This document shows positions 19,133 to 29,466 of a stretch of 64,000 bases of DNA, piece by piece; within the stretch, counting starts at the first letter, position 1, and the number at the start of each line of letters is the position of its first letter. The stretch lies in NCBI RefSeq assembly GCF_021462285.1, contig NZ_CP082787.1, forward strand, positions 2,232,001-2,296,000, read 5' to 3'. Source of the stretch: Serratia entomophila. GTDB lineage: Bacteria; Pseudomonadota; Gammaproteobacteria; Enterobacterales; Enterobacteriaceae. Made by a program: the position numbers and the translations under genes. The notes beneath the pieces are model-generated. The model ran no database searches, was not told the DNA's origin, and was given only the letters and a program-made list of their open reading frames with translations.

Positions 19133-19336
19133 TCAATAGCATCGTTACGTTTTATTTTTTCCGGTGTGGTTTTTTTGCCCGACCGGAAAAGAAGTATTTA
19201 TCCGGCATGTTTAATTAACGCCTGGCGGGTAGCGTATTCTGCCGCATTATATTTTTGCGCATATTACCCAAAGGAGTTAGGAATAATTAAAGGACGGGAA
19301 ATATATTCTGCCCGGCGTACCGGGCAGAGGAGGGAA

Positions 19337-20437
19337 TTACATCTCTTCCAGATTTTTTTCTACTTCTTTCAGATCGGCGCTTGGCTCCGGCGCTTCGTCC
19401 ATCCAGGCGGTGAGCAGGCGATAAGACACCGCCAGCACCACCGGGCCGATAAACAGGCCGATCAGGCCGAAGGCCAACAGCCCGCCAATCACGCCGGACA
19501 GGATCAGCAGCATCGGCAAATCGGCGCCCATGCGGATCAGTACCGGCCGCAGCACGTTATCCAGCGTGGCCACCACACAGCTCCACACCAACAGCACCGT
19601 GCCCCAGGTGGTGTCGCCGGTCCAGTACAGCCAAATGATAGCCGGCACCAGCACCAGCAATGGCCCCAGCTGCGCCACGCAGCAGATGAAGATCAGCACC
19701 GTCAGCAGGGTGGCGGCCGGAATGCCGCTTACCGCCAGGCCGATGCCGCCAAGCACCGACTGCACCAGCGCCGTTACCACCACGCCCAGCGCCACCGCGC
19801 GGATCGCCTGGCCGCCCAGCAGCACCGCCGCGTCGCCGCGGTCGGCGCCCAGGCGCACCGCAAAGTGGCGAATGCCCAGCGCCACCTGTTCGCCGCGCGC
19901 GTACAGCAGCACGCTAAACAGCAGCATTAGCGTGCAGTGCAGCAACAGGCGGCCGATATGCGCCGCCTGCGCCACAAACCAGGTGGCGGTCTGGCCGAAG
20001 TACGGCTGCACCTTGGCCAGCAGCGCGGCGCCGCCGGCGTTGACCATGGTGTGGTAGCTGTTATAGGCCCTGTCGCCGATCATCGGCAGGGACTGCAGCC
20101 AGGCCAGATCGGGAATATGCAGCTTGCCGGGCGTGCTGGCCCAGGCGATCACCGGGCCGCTGTTGTCCACCAGGCTGCTGATCATCAGCGAGATTGGCAG
20201 GATGAACAGCAGGATCAGCAGCAGCGTCATCACCACCACCGCCAGCGAGCGGCGGCCCCACAGCAGCTTTTGCAGCTTGATCAACAGCGGCCAGGTGGCG
20301 ATCACCACCATGCCCGCCCAGGCAAAGCCGAGAATGAACGGTTGAATGACCCAAAAACAGGCGACGATCATGATGGCGATAAACAGCACGCCGAAAATAA
20401 TTCGCGGTAAGTCGTAACGCGAGTGCGGAAGTGGCAT
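19337..20437 (-). CDS. ydiK: AI-2E family membrane transporter YdiK
   Basis: Polytopic inner-membrane protein of 366 residues in the AI-2 exporter (UPF0118/PerM) family. The hydrophobic pattern is typical: two helices near residues 14-45, one at about 60-85, a soluble stretch at about 90-150, then four or five helices between 150 and 350, including the family region GGLLAFGLIGLFIGPVVLAVSYRLL. The substrate is unknown; the family name comes from TqsA. I use ATG 20437; a TTG three bases earlier is the only longer option. Position beside rprA and divergent from ydiJ follows E. coli. Confidence 0.9.
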   Translation of the reverse strand: MPLPHSRYDLPRIIFGVLFIAIMIVACFWVIQPFILGFAWAGMVVIATWPLLIKLQKLLWGRRSLAVVVMTLLLILLFILPISLMISSLVDNSGPVIAWASTPGKLHIPDLAWLQSLPMIGDRAYNSYHTMVNAGGAALLAKVQPYFGQTATWFVAQAAHIGRLLLHCTLMLLFSVLLYARGEQVALGIRHFAVRLGADRGDAAVLLGGQAIRAVALGVVVTALVQSVLGGIGLAVSGIPAATLLTVLIFICCVAQLGPLLVLVPAIIWLYWTGDTTWGTVLLVWSCVVATLDNVLRPVLIRMGADLPMLLILSGVIGGLLAFGLIGLFIGPVVLAVSYRLLTAWMDEAPEPSADLKEVEKNLEEM

Positions 20438-20690
20438 CAATGGGTTCTCATCCTGGTCAGTTAAATCCTTGGCACCGTTTAATCATGGTGCATCTTGGCC
20501 GATTTTCACAGCCAACGGCGCGTTTTTCCGCGCCGCCGACGGTGCGGCAATAAGGGCAATAATGTGAATGCCTTCACTAAACGAGTATGTTAGTTTTTAC
20601 CATCAATAAAAAATAGGGTGGGTCTGAATAAAGACCCGATTCAGCGTTCATTGGCGCATAAAAAATAGACAGACAGGGTCAAAAAAGCGA
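20438..20690. other. divergent ydiK-ydiJ intergenic region
   Basis: About 250 bp between the divergent ydiK and ydiJ starts. It presumably holds both promoters. I see no clear operator, hairpin or additional gene. Confidence 0.45.
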
Positions 20691-23600
20691 ATGATCCCAC
20701 AAATTTCTCAGGCGCCCGGCCTCGTTCAACGGGTGCTCGACTTTTTGGAAGCACTGAAGCAAAACGGATTTAACGGCGATACCGCCACCAGCTACGCCGA
20801 TCGGCTGACGATGGCGACCGACAACAGCGTGTACCAGCTGCTGCCGGACGCGGTGGTGTTCCCCCGATCCACCAGCGACGTGGCCCTGATAGCCCGCCTG
20901 GCGGCGGAAGAGCGCTTCAAGGCGCTGACCTTCAGCCCGCGCGGCGGCGGCACCGGCACCAACGGCCAGGCGCTCAATACCGGCATTGTGGTCGATATGT
21001 CGCGCCACATGAACCGCATTCTGGAAATCAACGTCGAACAGGGTTGGGTGCGGGTTGAAGCCGGGGTGATCAAAGATCGGCTCAATCAGTACCTGCGGCC
21101 GTTCGGCTATTTCTTCTCGCCGGAGCTTTCCACCAGCAACCGCGCCACCCTGGGCGGCATGATCAATACCGACGCTTCCGGGCAGGGCTCGCTGGTGTAT
21201 GGCAAAACCTCCGATCACGTGCTTGGTCTACGGGCGGTGCTGCTGGGCGGCGAAATGATCGACACCCGCGCGATGCCGACGCCGCTGGCGGAAACGATTG
21301 CCCAGGAAGACACCGCCGAAGGGCGCATCTACCATCGGGTGCTGAACAGCTGCCGCGACCGGCGTGCGCTGATCCTGGAGAAATTCCCCAAGCTCAACCG
21401 CTTCCTGACCGGTTACGACCTGCGCCACGTGCTGAGCGACGATCTGCAGACTTTCGATCTGACGCGCATTCTGACCGGCGCAGAGGGCACGCTGGCGTTT
21501 ATCACCGAAGCGCGGCTGGACATCACGCCGTTGCCGAAGGTGCGCCGGCTGGTGAACGTGAAATACGATTCCTTTGACTCCGCGCTGCGTAACGCGCCCT
21601 TTATGGTGGAAGCCAAGGCGCTGTCGGTGGAGACTATCGACTCCAAGGTGCTGAATCTGGCGCGGGAAGACATCGTCTGGCATTCGGTGAGCGAATTGAT
21701 CACCAATGTGCCGGACAAAGAGATGCTCGGTCTGAACATCGTGGAGTTCGCCGGCGACGACAAAGAACTGATCGACGGCCAGATGGAAAGCCTGTGTCGG
21801 CGGCTGGATGAGCTGATTGCACAACGGCAGGGCGGCGTGATTGGTTATCAGATCTGCGGCGATCTGGCGGGCATCGAGCGCATCTATAACATGCGTAAAA
21901 AAGCCGTTGGCCTGTTGGGCAACGCCAAGGGGCAGGCCAAACCTATCCCGTTCGCCGAAGATACCTGCGTGCCGCCGCAACATCTGGCGGATTACATCGT
22001 CGAGTTCCGCCAACTGCTGGACGGCCACAACCTGAGCTACGGCATGTTCGGCCACGTCGACGCCGGCGTGCTGCACGTGCGGCCGGCGCTCGACATGTGC
22101 GATCCGCAGCAGGAGGTGCTGATGAAGCAGATTTCCGACCAGGTGGTGGCGCTGACCGCCAAATACGGCGGTCTGTTGTGGGGTGAACACGGTAAAGGGT
22201 TCCGCGCCGAATACAGCCCGGAATTCTTCGGCGAAACGCTGTACGAAGAACTGCGCCGCATCAAGGCGGCGTTCGATCCGGATAATCGACTCAACCCGGG
22301 CAAGATCTGCGCGCCGCTGAACCTGGATGCGCCGATGATGAAGGTGGATGCGGTAAAACGCGGCACTTTCGATCGCCAGATCCCGATTGCCACCCGCACT
22401 TCGTTCCGTGGCGCGATGGAATGCAACGGCAACGGCCTGTGCTTCAACTTTGACGTGCGCAGCCCGATGTGCCCGTCGATGAAGATTACCGGCAACCGCA
22501 TTCATTCGCCGAAGGGGCGGGCAGCGCTGGTGCGCGAGTGGCTGCGCCTGCTGTCAGAGCAGGGGGTCGATCCGCTGGCGCTGGAAAAACAGCTGCCGCA
22601 GCAGCGCCTCAGCTTCCGCGGCCTGATCGAAAAAACCCGCAACAGCTGGTACGCCGGCAAGGGCGAGTATGACTTTTCGCATGAGGTGAAAGAGGCGATG
22701 TCCGGCTGCCTGGCCTGCAAAGCCTGCTCCACCCAGTGCCCGATCAAAATAGACGTGCCGGGCTTCCGCTCGCGCTTCCTGCAGCTGTATCACACCCGCT
22801 ACCTGCGCCCGGCGCGCGACTATATGGTGGCCGGAGTGGAGAGCTACACGCCGCTGATGGCCAGGGCGCCGAAGGTGTTCAACTTCTTCTTCCGCCAACC
22901 CTGGGTGCGCGAAATGAGCCGCAGCGCCATCGGCATGGTCGATCTGCCGATGCTGTCCAGCCCGACGCTGCGCCAGCAGCTTTCCGGCCACAGCGCCGTC
23001 ACCCTGACGCTGGAACAATTGGAAGGGCTGAGCGCCGAACAGCGCGAACGGCACGTGCTGGTGGTGCAAGATCCGTTCACCAGCTATTACGACGCCAAAG
23101 TGGTGGCGGACTTTGTCCGGCTGGTGGAAAAGCTCGGTTATAAACCGGTGCTGTTGCCGTTCTCGCCGAACGGCAAGGCGCAGCATATTAAAGGTTTTCT
23201 CACCCGCTTTGCCCGCACCGCGCGCAAAACCGCCGACTTCCTCAACCGCGTGGCGCAGCTCGGCATGCCGTTGGTGGGGGTCGATCCGGCGCTGGTGCTG
23301 TGCTATCGCGATGAATACAACGAGATCCTCGGCGAACGACGCGGTGATTTCCAGGTGCAGCTGGTGCACGAATGGCTGCAGCAGTTGGTGGCGGAACGCG
23401 CCGAACAGCCGGCGACCGGCGAACCCTGGTACCTGTTCGGTCACTGCACCGAGACCACCGCGCTGCCGGCCAGCGGCCAGCAGTGGGCGGCGATCTTCGC
23501 CCGCTTCGGCGCCAAACTGGAGAACGTCAGCGTCGGCTGCTGCGGCATGGCCGGCACCTACGGGCATGAAGTGAAGAACCTGCAGAACTCGCTCGGCATT

Positions 23601-23747
23601 TATGAACTATCATGGCATCCGGCGTTGCAGCGCCTGCCGCGGCAACGCTGCCTGGCGACCGGCTATTCCTGCCGCAGCCAGGTGAAGCGTATCGAAGGCA
23701 ACGGCGTGCGCCACCCATTACAGGCACTTCTGGAGATGATTGTGTGA
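20691..23747 (+). CDS. ydiJ: FAD/4Fe-4S D-2-hydroxyglutarate dehydrogenase YdiJ
   Basis: A 1018-residue flavoprotein. The N-terminal PCMH-type FAD domain includes VVFPRSTSDVALIARLA and FSPRGGGTGTNGQAL (residues 84-98). The FAD-oxidase C-terminal domain has the GHVDAGVLHVRP and LLWGEHGKGFRAEYSPEFFG stretches with metal/substrate His residues. An iron-sulfur domain contains CLACKACSTQCPIKIDVPG near 671-690, and a CCG-type domain contains VGCCGMAGTYGHE. E. coli YdiJ oxidises D-2-hydroxyglutarate, feeding electrons onward. The gene overlaps menI by four bases (GTGA), so the two are one transcription unit, as in E. coli. Confidence 0.93.
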   Translation: MIPQISQAPGLVQRVLDFLEALKQNGFNGDTATSYADRLTMATDNSVYQLLPDAVVFPRSTSDVALIARLAAEERFKALTFSPRGGGTGTNGQALNTGIVVDMSRHMNRILEINVEQGWVRVEAGVIKDRLNQYLRPFGYFFSPELSTSNRATLGGMINTDASGQGSLVYGKTSDHVLGLRAVLLGGEMIDTRAMPTPLAETIAQEDTAEGRIYHRVLNSCRDRRALILEKFPKLNRFLTGYDLRHVLSDDLQTFDLTRILTGAEGTLAFITEARLDITPLPKVRRLVNVKYDSFDSALRNAPFMVEAKALSVETIDSKVLNLAREDIVWHSVSELITNVPDKEMLGLNIVEFAGDDKELIDGQMESLCRRLDELIAQRQGGVIGYQICGDLAGIERIYNMRKKAVGLLGNAKGQAKPIPFAEDTCVPPQHLADYIVEFRQLLDGHNLSYGMFGHVDAGVLHVRPALDMCDPQQEVLMKQISDQVVALTAKYGGLLWGEHGKGFRAEYSPEFFGETLYEELRRIKAAFDPDNRLNPGKICAPLNLDAPMMKVDAVKRGTFDRQIPIATRTSFRGAMECNGNGLCFNFDVRSPMCPSMKITGNRIHSPKGRAALVREWLRLLSEQGVDPLALEKQLPQQRLSFRGLIEKTRNSWYAGKGEYDFSHEVKEAMSGCLACKACSTQCPIKIDVPGFRSRFLQLYHTRYLRPARDYMVAGVESYTPLMARAPKVFNFFFRQPWVREMSRSAIGMVDLPMLSSPTLRQQLSGHSAVTLTLEQLEGLSAEQRERHVLVVQDPFTSYYDAKVVADFVRLVEKLGYKPVLLPFSPNGKAQHIKGFLTRFARTARKTADFLNRVAQLGMPLVGVDPALVLCYRDEYNEILGERRGDFQVQLVHEWLQQLVAERAEQPATGEPWYLFGHCTETTALPASGQQWAAIFARFGAKLENVSVGCCGMAGTYGHEVKNLQNSLGIYELSWHPALQRLPRQRCLATGYSCRSQVKRIEGNGVRHPLQALLEMIV

Positions 23748-24160
23748 AACTGTGGAAACGTGAAACGTCGCTGGAGCAACTGAACCGCGCCGGCGAAGGC
23801 TGTATGGTCAGCCACGTGGGGATTGAGTTTACCCAACTGGGCGATGACTTCCTTGAGGCCACCATGCCGGTGGACGGCCGCACCCGCCAGCCATTCGGGC
23901 TGTTGCACGGCGGGGCGTCGGTGGTGCTGGCGGAGTCGATGGGTTCTATGGCCGGTTACCTGTGCAGCGAAGGCGAGCAAAAGGTGGTGGGGCTGGAGAT
24001 CAACGCCAACCACCTGCGGGCGGTGTTTGATGGCCAGGTGCGCGGCGTGTGCCGTGCGCTGCACGTTGGCCGCCGGCACCAGGTGTGGCAGATTGAGATT
24101 TTCGACCCGCGCGATCGCCTGTGCTGCACATCGCGCCTGACCACCGCGGTGATTGACTGA
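23744..24160 (+). CDS. menI: 1,4-dihydroxy-2-naphthoyl-CoA hydrolase MenI (YdiI)
   Basis: Hotdog-fold thioesterase of 138 residues that releases CoA from 1,4-dihydroxy-2-naphthoyl-CoA in menaquinone synthesis. The start is GTG 23744 (VKLWKRETSLEQLN), overlapping the ydiJ stop; longer frames run back into ydiJ. Family motifs are FGLLHGGASVVLAESMGS, with the catalytic-loop HGG and the Glu of AES, and VVGLEINANHLRA. E. coli MenI is 136 residues. The arsenic genes begin 155 bp downstream, and no good terminator is visible between. Confidence 0.93.
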   Translation: MKLWKRETSLEQLNRAGEGCMVSHVGIEFTQLGDDFLEATMPVDGRTRQPFGLLHGGASVVLAESMGSMAGYLCSEGEQKVVGLEINANHLRAVFDGQVRGVCRALHVGRRHQVWQIEIFDPRDRLCCTSRLTTAVID

Positions 24161-24243
24161 CGGTCCCTTCCCGCAGGCGGTTCGCCTGCGGGTTCGCCTT
24201 TGGCGCCGCGAGCATGACCACCTCTGAGATTCTATGTTTATAA

Positions 24244-24259
24244 ATTCGTTTTTTCGAAT
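24244..24259 (+). promoter_or_regulatory. ArsR operator candidate before arsR
   Basis: ATTCG-N6-CGAAT is an inverted repeat immediately upstream of arsR. The same motif with the same spacing recurs at 24697-24712 before arsB, which argues that both are bound by ArsR. Confidence 0.72.
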
Positions 24260-24314
24260 ATGATGTTGACATCGAGAGAAAAAATAATACTGTGGGTAGA
24301 AGTAACCCGAGGTG

Positions 24315-24671
24315 ATGAAAATGGCTTTAACGGCCCTGCAGCTTTTCAAAAATCTGTCTGATGAAACACGTTTGAAAATAGTCCTGCTTCTACGGGAGTT
24401 GGGCGAGCTCTGCGTCTGTGAACTTTCAGGTTCACTCGAGGAGTTGCAACCCAAAATATCACGACATCTTTCGATGCTCCGTGAAAGTGGATTGTTGATG
24501 GATAGACGCGATGGGAAGTGGATCCACTATCGGCTTTCACCGCATATGCCTGCCTGGGCTGCGGCCGTCATTGAACAAGCCTATCTGAGCCAGAAAGACG
24601 ACGTCATTCAATTGGCTCGACGTGTTGCCCGCAATAATGCAGCTACCGGCGGCAAGGCTGTCTGCCTCTAG
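24315..24671 (+). CDS. arsR: arsenic-responsive repressor ArsR
   Basis: Small winged-helix repressor of the ArsR/SmtB family that leaves DNA when it binds As(III) or Sb(III). The ELCVCEL motif supplies the two adjacent metal-binding Cys of the classic E. coli-type sensor, followed by the recognition helix region QPKISRHLSMLRESGLL and by GKWIHYRLSPHMPAWAA. Starts at 24315 and 24321 are both possible; GAGGTG precedes them. The product is about 116-118 residues, as in E. coli ArsR. It heads arsRBC, inserted between menI and the suf side relative to E. coli. Confidence 0.92.
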   Translation: MKMALTALQLFKNLSDETRLKIVLLLRELGELCVCELSGSLEELQPKISRHLSMLRESGLLMDRRDGKWIHYRLSPHMPAWAAAVIEQAYLSQKDDVIQLARRVARNNAATGGKAVCL

Positions 24672-24696
24672 TTAACGAAATTTTTTGCTTTTTCAT

Positions 24697-24712
24697 ATTC
24701 GATTTTTCGAAT
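24697..24712 (+). promoter_or_regulatory. second ArsR operator candidate, before arsB
   Basis: ATTCG-ATTTTT-CGAAT lies in the 113-bp arsR-arsB gap and repeats the spacing of the element at 24244. It suggests separate ArsR control of arsB or an internal promoter. Confidence 0.65.
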
Positions 24713-24784
24713 GTATTTGACGCTGTGTCGTTTTGACGGGGAATGCTTCTCAAACGGGGGAGAACCCAGGCTATCGGAGGTTGT

Positions 24785-26068
24785 ATGGGGTTGGCAGCGG
24801 CGATTTTTGTCCTGACTATTGTTCTGGTGATTTGGCAACCGAAAGGGTTGGGGATCGGTTGGAGCGCCATGCTGGGCGCGGCACTCGCTTTGCTATGTGG
24901 CGTCGTGCACTTCGGCGATATTCCCGCCGTGTGGCATATCGTCTGGAACGCCACCGCGGCCTTTATCGCCGTCATTATCATCAGCTTGTTGCTGGACGAG
25001 TCCGGCTTCTTTGAATGGGCGGCGCTGCATGTGGCGCGGTGGGGCAACGGGCGGGGGCGCTGGTTGTTTACTTATATTGTGTTGTTGGGGGCGGCGGTTG
25101 CCGCGTTGTTCGCCAATGATGGCGCCGCATTGATACTGACGCCCATAGTGATCGCCATGCTGGTGGCGTTGGGCTTCAGTCAAGGCGCTACGCTGGCGTT
25201 TGTGATGGCCGCAGGGTTTATCGCGGACTCGGCCAGTTTGCCGCTCATCGTGTCGAATCTGGTCAACATCGTCTCGGCCGATTTCTTTAAGCTGGGATTC
25301 AATGAATACGCTTCGGTGATGGTGCCGGTCGATATTGCCGCGATCGTCGCTACGCTGGCGATGCTGCACCTGTTTTTCCGCAAAGATATCCCGGCTACCT
25401 ATGAATTATCCAAATTAAAAGCCCCAAAAGAGGCGATCCGCGATCCGCAGACATTCAAAACGGGCTGGGGTGTGCTGCTGCTGTTGCTGATTGGGTTCTT
25501 CGGGCTGGAGCCGTTGGGCGTTCCGGTCAGTTTGGTGGCGGCCGCCGGCGCCTTGATTCTGTTTATCGTGGCTAAGCAAGGGCACACCATCAATACCGGC
25601 AAAGTGCTGCGCGGCGCGCCCTGGCAGATCGTCATTTTTTCTCTGGGCATGTACCTGGTGGTTTACGGATTGCGCAATGCCGGGCTCACCGATTACCTGT
25701 CATCGATACTCAATGGCTTTGCCGGGCAGGGCCTCTGGGCCGCCACTTTGGGAACCGGTTTCCTCACGGCGTTCCTGTCTTCCATCATGAACAATATGCC
25801 AACGGTGCTGGTGGGCGCATTGTCCATCGACGGCAGCGTTGCCACCGGCGTGACTAAAGATGCGATGATCTACGCCAATGTCATCGGCAGTGATTTGGGC
25901 CCTAAAATCACCCCTATCGGCAGCCTGGCGACCTTACTGTGGCTACACGTGTTGGCGCAAAAGGACATCAAAATCACCTGGGGATATTACTTCCGGGTGG
26001 GCATTGTCATGACGCTGCCGGTGCTGTTTGTCACGCTGGCGGCCCTGGCATTGCGTTTATCCGTGTAG
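24785..26068 (+). CDS. arsB: arsenite efflux permease ArsB
   Basis: Inner-membrane As(III)/Sb(III) exporter, working as an antiporter or with an ArsA ATPase where one exists; none is present here. I choose ATG 24785 ([28 protein letters not shown]) after GGAGG, giving 427 residues against 429 in E. coli. The upstream ATG 24743 would add 14 unrelated residues. Near-identical blocks to E. coli ArsB include the [18 protein letters not shown] and [20 protein letters not shown] regions. About twelve hydrophobic segments are visible. Confidence 0.96.
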   Translation: MGLAAAIFVLTIVLVIWQPKGLGIGWSAMLGAALALLCGVVHFGDIPAVWHIVWNATAAFIAVIIISLLLDESGFFEWAALHVARWGNGRGRWLFTYIVLLGAAVAALFANDGAALILTPIVIAMLVALGFSQGATLAFVMAAGFIADSASLPLIVSNLVNIVSADFFKLGFNEYASVMVPVDIAAIVATLAMLHLFFRKDIPATYELSKLKAPKEAIRDPQTFKTGWGVLLLLLIGFFGLEPLGVPVSLVAAAGALILFIVAKQGHTINTGKVLRGAPWQIVIFSLGMYLVVYGLRNAGLTDYLSSILNGFAGQGLWAATLGTGFLTAFLSSIMNNMPTVLVGALSIDGSVATGVTKDAMIYANVIGSDLGPKITPIGSLATLLWLHVLAQKDIKITWGYYFRVGIVMTLPVLFVTLAALALRLSV

Positions 26069-26134
26069 AAAAAATGCCTTTACTCAGCCAACCGCCAGCC
26101 GCGAATAGCGCTGGCCAACCTTAGAGAGTGATGT

Positions 26135-26563
26135 ATGAGCGCTATTACGATTTATCACAACCCGGCCTGCGGCACGTCGCGCAATACCCTGGAACTGATC
26201 CGCAATAGCGGCGTGGAGCCAAGGGTAATTTTGTACCTGGAGACGCCGCCAAGCCGTGATGAACTGGTCAAACTCATCGCCGATATGACGATCAGCGTGC
26301 GCGCCCTGTTGCGTAAAAATGTGGAGCCTTATGAGCAGTTAGGGTTGGCTCAAGCGAAATGGAGCGATGACCAATTGATCGATTTCATGCTCCAGCAGCC
26401 GATTTTGATTAACCGGCCTATTGTCGTGACGCCCTTAGGCACCAAACTGTGCCGGCCTTCCGAAGCGGTGCTGGATATTTTACCGGATGCGCAAAAGGGC
26501 GAATTCACCAAAGAAGACGGCGAAAGGGTGATCGACGCGCAAGGGCGGCGCGTAGCCAAATGA
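26135..26563 (+). CDS. arsC: glutaredoxin-dependent arsenate reductase ArsC
   Basis: Reduces arsenate to arsenite for export by ArsB. The 142-residue protein has catalytic Cys12 in HNPACGTSRNT. The conserved Arg residues of the glutaredoxin-coupled class are present in ALLRKNVEPYEQLGL, NRPIVVTP and LCRPSEAVLDIL. Length and order arsR-arsB-arsC match the E. coli chromosomal operon. No terminator is obvious in the 51 bp before the convergent gene at 26615. Confidence 0.96.
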   Translation: MSAITIYHNPACGTSRNTLELIRNSGVEPRVILYLETPPSRDELVKLIADMTISVRALLRKNVEPYEQLGLAQAKWSDDQLIDFMLQQPILINRPIVVTPLGTKLCRPSEAVLDILPDAQKGEFTKEDGERVIDAQGRRVAK

Positions 26564-26614
26564 TTTTCCCTCATCCGGACTATTTACCCGATAATTTCAT
26601 CTCATCAGCCGCCA

Positions 26615-27019
26615 TTACAGCTGGAAAGGCACCCGCTTGACGAAGTCCTTTTGGAAAGCGTTGGCCTTTTCCCAGGTGCCTTCCATCGCATATTTCTGGC
26701 AGATCAGCGTCAGCGTATGGCGGGCAAAGTGGTAGCTCTGTACCCGAAACAGCTGGCAGCGCTGCGGGTTGTTGATCTCCACGATCAGCCGGTTGTGCAG
26801 CTTGCTGAGCGCATGCAGATAGCTTTCGTCGTCGCCGTTCTCCAGGCACAGATTGGCCATGGTGAGGCTGACGCTGTTGTAGCGCTTCAGGTGGTTAACG
26901 TTGCATTCCGGTCGCCTGAGCGCCGCCTCCGCCATGTAGAAATCTACCGTGGCGTCCCGCACGCTGAATTTGTAGTCATCAATCTTGCCCAGCAGCCATG
27001 CATTGATCGAAATAGTCAT
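26615..27019 (-). CDS. unrecognised Fur-associated protein, 134 residues
   Basis: I do not recognise this family. The protein begins MTISINAWLLGKIDDYKFSV, has no signal peptide or membrane segment and reads as all-helical, with repeated Ala/Leu-rich helices (AEAALRRPECNVNHLKRY, SVSLTMANLCLENGD, ESYLHALSKLHNRLIVE, FARHTLTLICQKYA) resembling a short TPR-like or helical-bundle protein. Four Cys and several His residues are present but form no familiar metal site. A strong Fur box lies 25 bp upstream of ATG 27019, so iron limitation probably induces it. Neighbours are arsC, convergent, and sufA, divergent and also Fur-boxed. Confidence 0.8.
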   Translation of the reverse strand: MTISINAWLLGKIDDYKFSVRDATVDFYMAEAALRRPECNVNHLKRYNSVSLTMANLCLENGDDESYLHALSKLHNRLIVEINNPQRCQLFRVQSYHFARHTLTLICQKYAMEGTWEKANAFQKDFVKRVPFQL

Positions 27020-27041
27020 TTGCCCGCGCTCAAATTACAAT

Positions 27042-27062
27042 TGAATGATAATCATTATCATA
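27042..27062 (-). promoter_or_regulatory. Fur box upstream of the gene at 26615-27019
   Basis: AATGATAATCATTATCA (27044-27060) is an almost perfect Fur-box core centred about 33 bp before the start of the minus-strand gene. Confidence 0.85.
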
Positions 27063-27470
27063 TTTACTGCTGCGTTTGCGATCAATCCTTCTGTTGAATT
27101 TTTTATTGGCCGCTGGGGTGCAATAGGCCGGCGGCGACCCAATATACTCAGTAACGACTAAACTTTATCCCATGGGGCGGGCTGAAAATACCGGTTATTG
27201 CCGTTAAACGCATTTTTACGACAGACAAAATACAGAAATAGGTATTTTCTATGAATGTTTAAATCGGCAATGTTCCGCGCTGCTGTAAAGCCGGCGGGCC
27301 ACCGGGGAAAGCGGTACGGTGATGCAGGATGTGCAATAAATTCATAGGGATAAAATGAACTCCTTTCCGCAATATCGCGCCAGGCGCCGCAGCTGTCCCG
27401 CGCGCTTGCCGCACGCCGCAGCGGAAAAGCGCGCCGGCGACGGATACCCCCGCAAAACAAACGGTTGAAG
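27063..27470. other. intergenic region before sufA
   Basis: About 400 bp between two Fur boxes with no gene I can support. A 146-codon minus-strand frame runs through it into sufA on the opposite strand and resembles nothing, so I treat it as chance. It may hold the upstream control region of sufA. Confidence 0.45.
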
Positions 27471-27488
27471 TGATAATCGTTATCACTA
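27468..27488 (+). promoter_or_regulatory. Fur box upstream of suf operon
   Basis: TGATAATCGTTATCA (27471-27485) matches the Fur palindrome with one central change and lies 57 bp before sufA. Fur repression of suf is established in E. coli. Additional IscR or OxyR sites were not identified by eye. Confidence 0.83.
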
Positions 27489-27542
27489 ACATATAAGCAA
27501 CCCAGATTGGCTGTGGTCAAACACGAGTGTGAGGTAGACCCT

Positions 27543-27914
27543 ATGCAAACGGAAAATGTCGGCACTTTTTCTCTGGATGAAAATGTCTGGCAAGGCATTG
27601 CGCTCAGCGATAGCGCCGTACAACAAATTACTAAACTGATGCAACAGGATCCGCAGGTGAAGGGGCTGCAGCTAGGGGTGAAGCAATCCGGCTGCGCCGG
27701 GTTCGCCTATGTGCTGGATCTGACCCGCGATCCGGCCGATGACGACCTGCTGTTTGAGCGTGAAGGCGCCAAACTCTATGTGCCGTTGAAAGCCATGCCG
27801 TTTATCGATGGCACCACGGTGGATTTCGTCCGTGAAGGGCTGAATCAGATATTCAAATTCAATAACCCTAAAGCTCAGCATGCCTGCGGGTGCGGCGAGA
27901 GTTTTGGCGTTTGA
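27543..27914 (+). CDS. sufA: Fe-S cluster assembly A-type carrier SufA
   Basis: A-type carrier that receives Fe-S clusters from SufBCD and passes them to apoproteins. The start at ATG 27543 ([18 protein letters not shown]) gives 123 residues, near E. coli SufA (122). The three cluster ligands are in [10 protein letters not shown] and at the end in [11 protein letters not shown]. First gene of sufABCDSE; the next start is 15 bp away. Operon order and lengths follow E. coli exactly. Confidence 0.96.
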   Translation: MQTENVGTFSLDENVWQGIALSDSAVQQITKLMQQDPQVKGLQLGVKQSGCAGFAYVLDLTRDPADDDLLFEREGAKLYVPLKAMPFIDGTTVDFVREGLNQIFKFNNPKAQHACGCGESFGV

Positions 27915-27928
27915 GCGATGCAATCAAC

Positions 27929-29425
<1,497 letters not shown>

Positions 29426-29466
29426 CCGCCGAATTTTTAGCGCACAGCGCTACCTGAGGACACTGC

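Noticed and set aside
24244..26563. ars operon as part of a transposon or genomic island
   Set aside because: No transposase, terminal repeats or resolvase nearby; only the three ars genes and their operators are seen.
27158..27598. 146-codon minus-strand frame before sufA
   Set aside because: It overlaps the Fur box and the sufA start on the opposite strand and has unlikely composition.
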